Shown: positions 62,966-64,000 of the stretch, piece after piece
Layout of the letters: every line of letters starts with the position of its first letter
How positions within the stretch are numbered: the stretch's first letter is position 1
Origin: Lentisalinibacter orientalis
GTDB lineage: Bacteria; Pseudomonadota; Gammaproteobacteria; Steroidobacterales; Woeseiaceae
DNA length: 64,000 nt
Reading direction: 5' to 3'
Assembly (NCBI RefSeq): GCF_040706535.1
Contig: NZ_JAPDRJ010000003.1
Location: 444,885-508,884, forward strand
The notes under the pieces: model-generated
What the model saw: the letters and a program-made list of their open reading frames with translations, nothing else
What the model was told of the DNA's origin: nothing
Database searches by the model: none
Made by a program: the position numbers and the translations under genes

Positions 62966-63323
62966 GTCGCTATTTTGGCAGGAATGTCATAGGGATGCGT
63001 AGCCGAGGGGCTATCAGCCAATATTGTTTATCGCCTGTCCCAGGCCAAGACCCGCAATAGTCGCACTGGCAATATCGCAGTTTGATTTGCCTAGTGGGCA
63101 GACAGGTAGTCCTACTGACCGAACCTTTTCGAGATCACGCCCTCGTGCCTCGGGAGGAGGAAGAAGAAGCCGATCGGTGGCATGGATGTCACGATCTGCA
63201 CACCCAGTTCTGTTTCCGGTAGCGCTGGCCTATAACCTGCAGTCTCGTGTCACAGCCCCGGCCGTCTGAATAATATCCGTCATGCAATGAGGCGCAGTCG
63301 GTCGGCAGTCTCGTCGTCCGGCT
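62966..63323. other. 358-bp intergenic stretch with no supported gene
   Basis: Base composition is visibly less G+C-rich than the flanks, with several A/T-rich words and no open frame with gene-like codon use. A short open frame at 63024-63269 (+) gives a Pro/Arg/Ser-rich product without recognisable features. It may be decayed DNA or hold the dusA promoter. Confidence 0.5.
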
Positions 63324-64000
63324 TCACGAGCCGAGCCGCTCGCGCTTCAGGCGTATGCCCGCCGCCTCGCGGTCCCAGGTGTCGTCGGTGACGCCGGCTT
63401 CGCGGAACAGCACCTTGCGGGGCTTGTTGGTCTCCGTCTTCGGTATCTCGTCGACGATGCGCACGTAGCGCGGCACCATGAAATAAGCCAGGCGCTCCAC
63501 CAGGAACTCCGTGAGCGCCACCGGATCGAGGCTCGCGCCGGCCTTCGGCACGACGACGATCAGCACCTCCTCCTCCGTGTACTCGCTCGGCACGCCGACG
63601 GCGACCACCTCGTCGACCTCGGGGTGGCGGATCACCTCGGCCTCGACCTCGAGCGAGGAGATGTTCTCGCCGCGCCGCCGGATGGTGTCCTTGCGCCGGT
63701 CGACGAAGAAATACTCGCCGTTCTCGTCCTGGCGGAACACGTCGCCGGTGTGGAACCAGCCGTTGCGCCAGGCCCGGGCCGTCGCCTCCGGCATGTTGAT
63801 GTAGCCGGCGTTCATGGTCCACGGCAGGTCGGAACGGACGATCAGTTCGCCGGGCTCGCCTCGCGGCACCTCGATGTCGTTCTCGTCCACCAGCCGGCAT
63901 TCCACGCCGGTACGGGGCCGGCCGCAGGCGTACTGGACCTCGGAGTTGACGTCACTGATGAGCGGCGTGGATACCTCGGTCATGTTGAAGCCGGTCACGT
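63324..64000 (-). CDS. Acyl-CoA synthetase (AMP-binding), partial
   Basis: C-terminal 225 residues of an ANL-superfamily ligase; the N-terminus lies beyond the window. The adenylate-binding GFNMTEVSTPL motif is at the visible start, followed by GRPRTGVECRLVDE, GYINMPEATARAWRNGWFHT, GDVFRQDENGEYFFVDRRKD, IRRRGENISSLEVEAEV and the catalytic Lys in IPKTETNKPRK. The TEVSTP variant and the RRRGENIS block recall the crotonobetaine/carnitine- or long-chain-CoA ligase branch. The exact substrate cannot be read. The cut is due to the window edge and not to a truncation in the genome. Confidence 0.85.
   Translation of the reverse strand, partial: VTGFNMTEVSTPLISDVNSEVQYACGRPRTGVECRLVDENDIEVPRGEPGELIVRSDLPWTMNAGYINMPEATARAWRNGWFHTGDVFRQDENGEYFFVDRRKDTIRRRGENISSLEVEAEVIRHPEVDEVVAVGVPSEYTEEEVLIVVVPKAGASLDPVALTEFLVERLAYFMVPRYVRIVDEIPKTETNKPRKVLFREAGVTDDTWDREAAGIRLKRERLGS

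Noticed and set aside
63024..63269. Small plus-strand gene in the dusA-ligase gap
   Set aside because: No ribosome site, no domain and atypical composition; not enough to call a gene.
63324..64000. Truncated CoA ligase pseudogene
   Set aside because: The frame is open to the end of the window, so the missing N-terminus is an edge effect.

Overview
The window is a G+C-rich (about two thirds by eye) segment of a Gram-negative chromosome. It is packed with core genes and carries almost no accessory DNA. Gene content and order (rpsB-tsf-pyrH-frr-uppS-cdsA-rseP-bamA-skp-lpxD-fabZ-lpxA-lpxB-dnaE-accA-tilS-pyrG-kdsA-eno-ftsB-truD-surE-pcm-nlpD, and map-glnD-dapC-dapD) point to a gammaproteobacterium. 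The RpfE-like gene next to recJ-prfB-lysS, a GTP-type PEP carboxykinase and a phasin suggest a Chromatiales/Xanthomonadales-like lineage that stores polyhydroxyalkanoate. The genus cannot be read from the sequence with confidence.

Layout. (1) 25-5438, minus strand: RpfE-like, recJ, prfB (with its programmed +1 frameshift) and lysS. (2) 5539-10684: an Mth938-like gene (+), then nlpD, yqaA, pcm and surE (-), smr (+), truD and ftsB (-). (3) 10693-33851: one long minus-strand run for glycolysis, Kdo, CTP, tRNA-Ile lysidine, fatty acid, DNA replication, lipid A, outer-membrane assembly, phospholipid and translation genes. (4) 34090-39991, plus strand: map, glnD, dapC, dapD and an ArsC/Spx-like gene. 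(5) 40013-49676: phosphate block pstSCAB (-), dapE (+), phoU-dsbB (-), phoB-phoR (-). (6) 49724-56074: tsaB-yoaA (-), phasin (+), pckG (+), cyclase-FHA (-). (7) 56222-64000: methyltransferase (-), M28 peptidase and tricorn-like protease (+), dusA (-), and the C-terminal part of an acyl-CoA ligase cut by the window edge.

How the genes work together: most of the window builds the envelope (lipid A, Kdo, BamA/Skp, RseP, CdsA, UppS, the lysine/DAP succinylase branch) and the translation apparatus. The phosphate genes form a complete Pst transporter plus PhoU/PhoR/PhoB, with a well-placed candidate Pho box before pstS. The M28/tricorn pair is predicted to degrade peptides outside the cytoplasm.

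Most notable: the three MEP isoprenoid genes that normally sit in this block (dxr between cdsA and rseP; ispD and ispF between ftsB and truD) are all missing, with the flanking genes closed up. This suggests the lineage makes IPP by another route or has moved the genes. Other points are 12-bp tandem repeats in several core genes and gaps (lpxB, dnaE, lysS, tsf-pyrH), a long charged tail on ribosomal protein S2, a class III cyclase with an Asn-to-His change at the transition-state position, several TTG starts, and a REP-like hairpin after tilS/before pyrG. I found no CRISPR array, prophage, insertion sequence with transposase, tRNA or rRNA. I did not find a clearly new multi-gene system.
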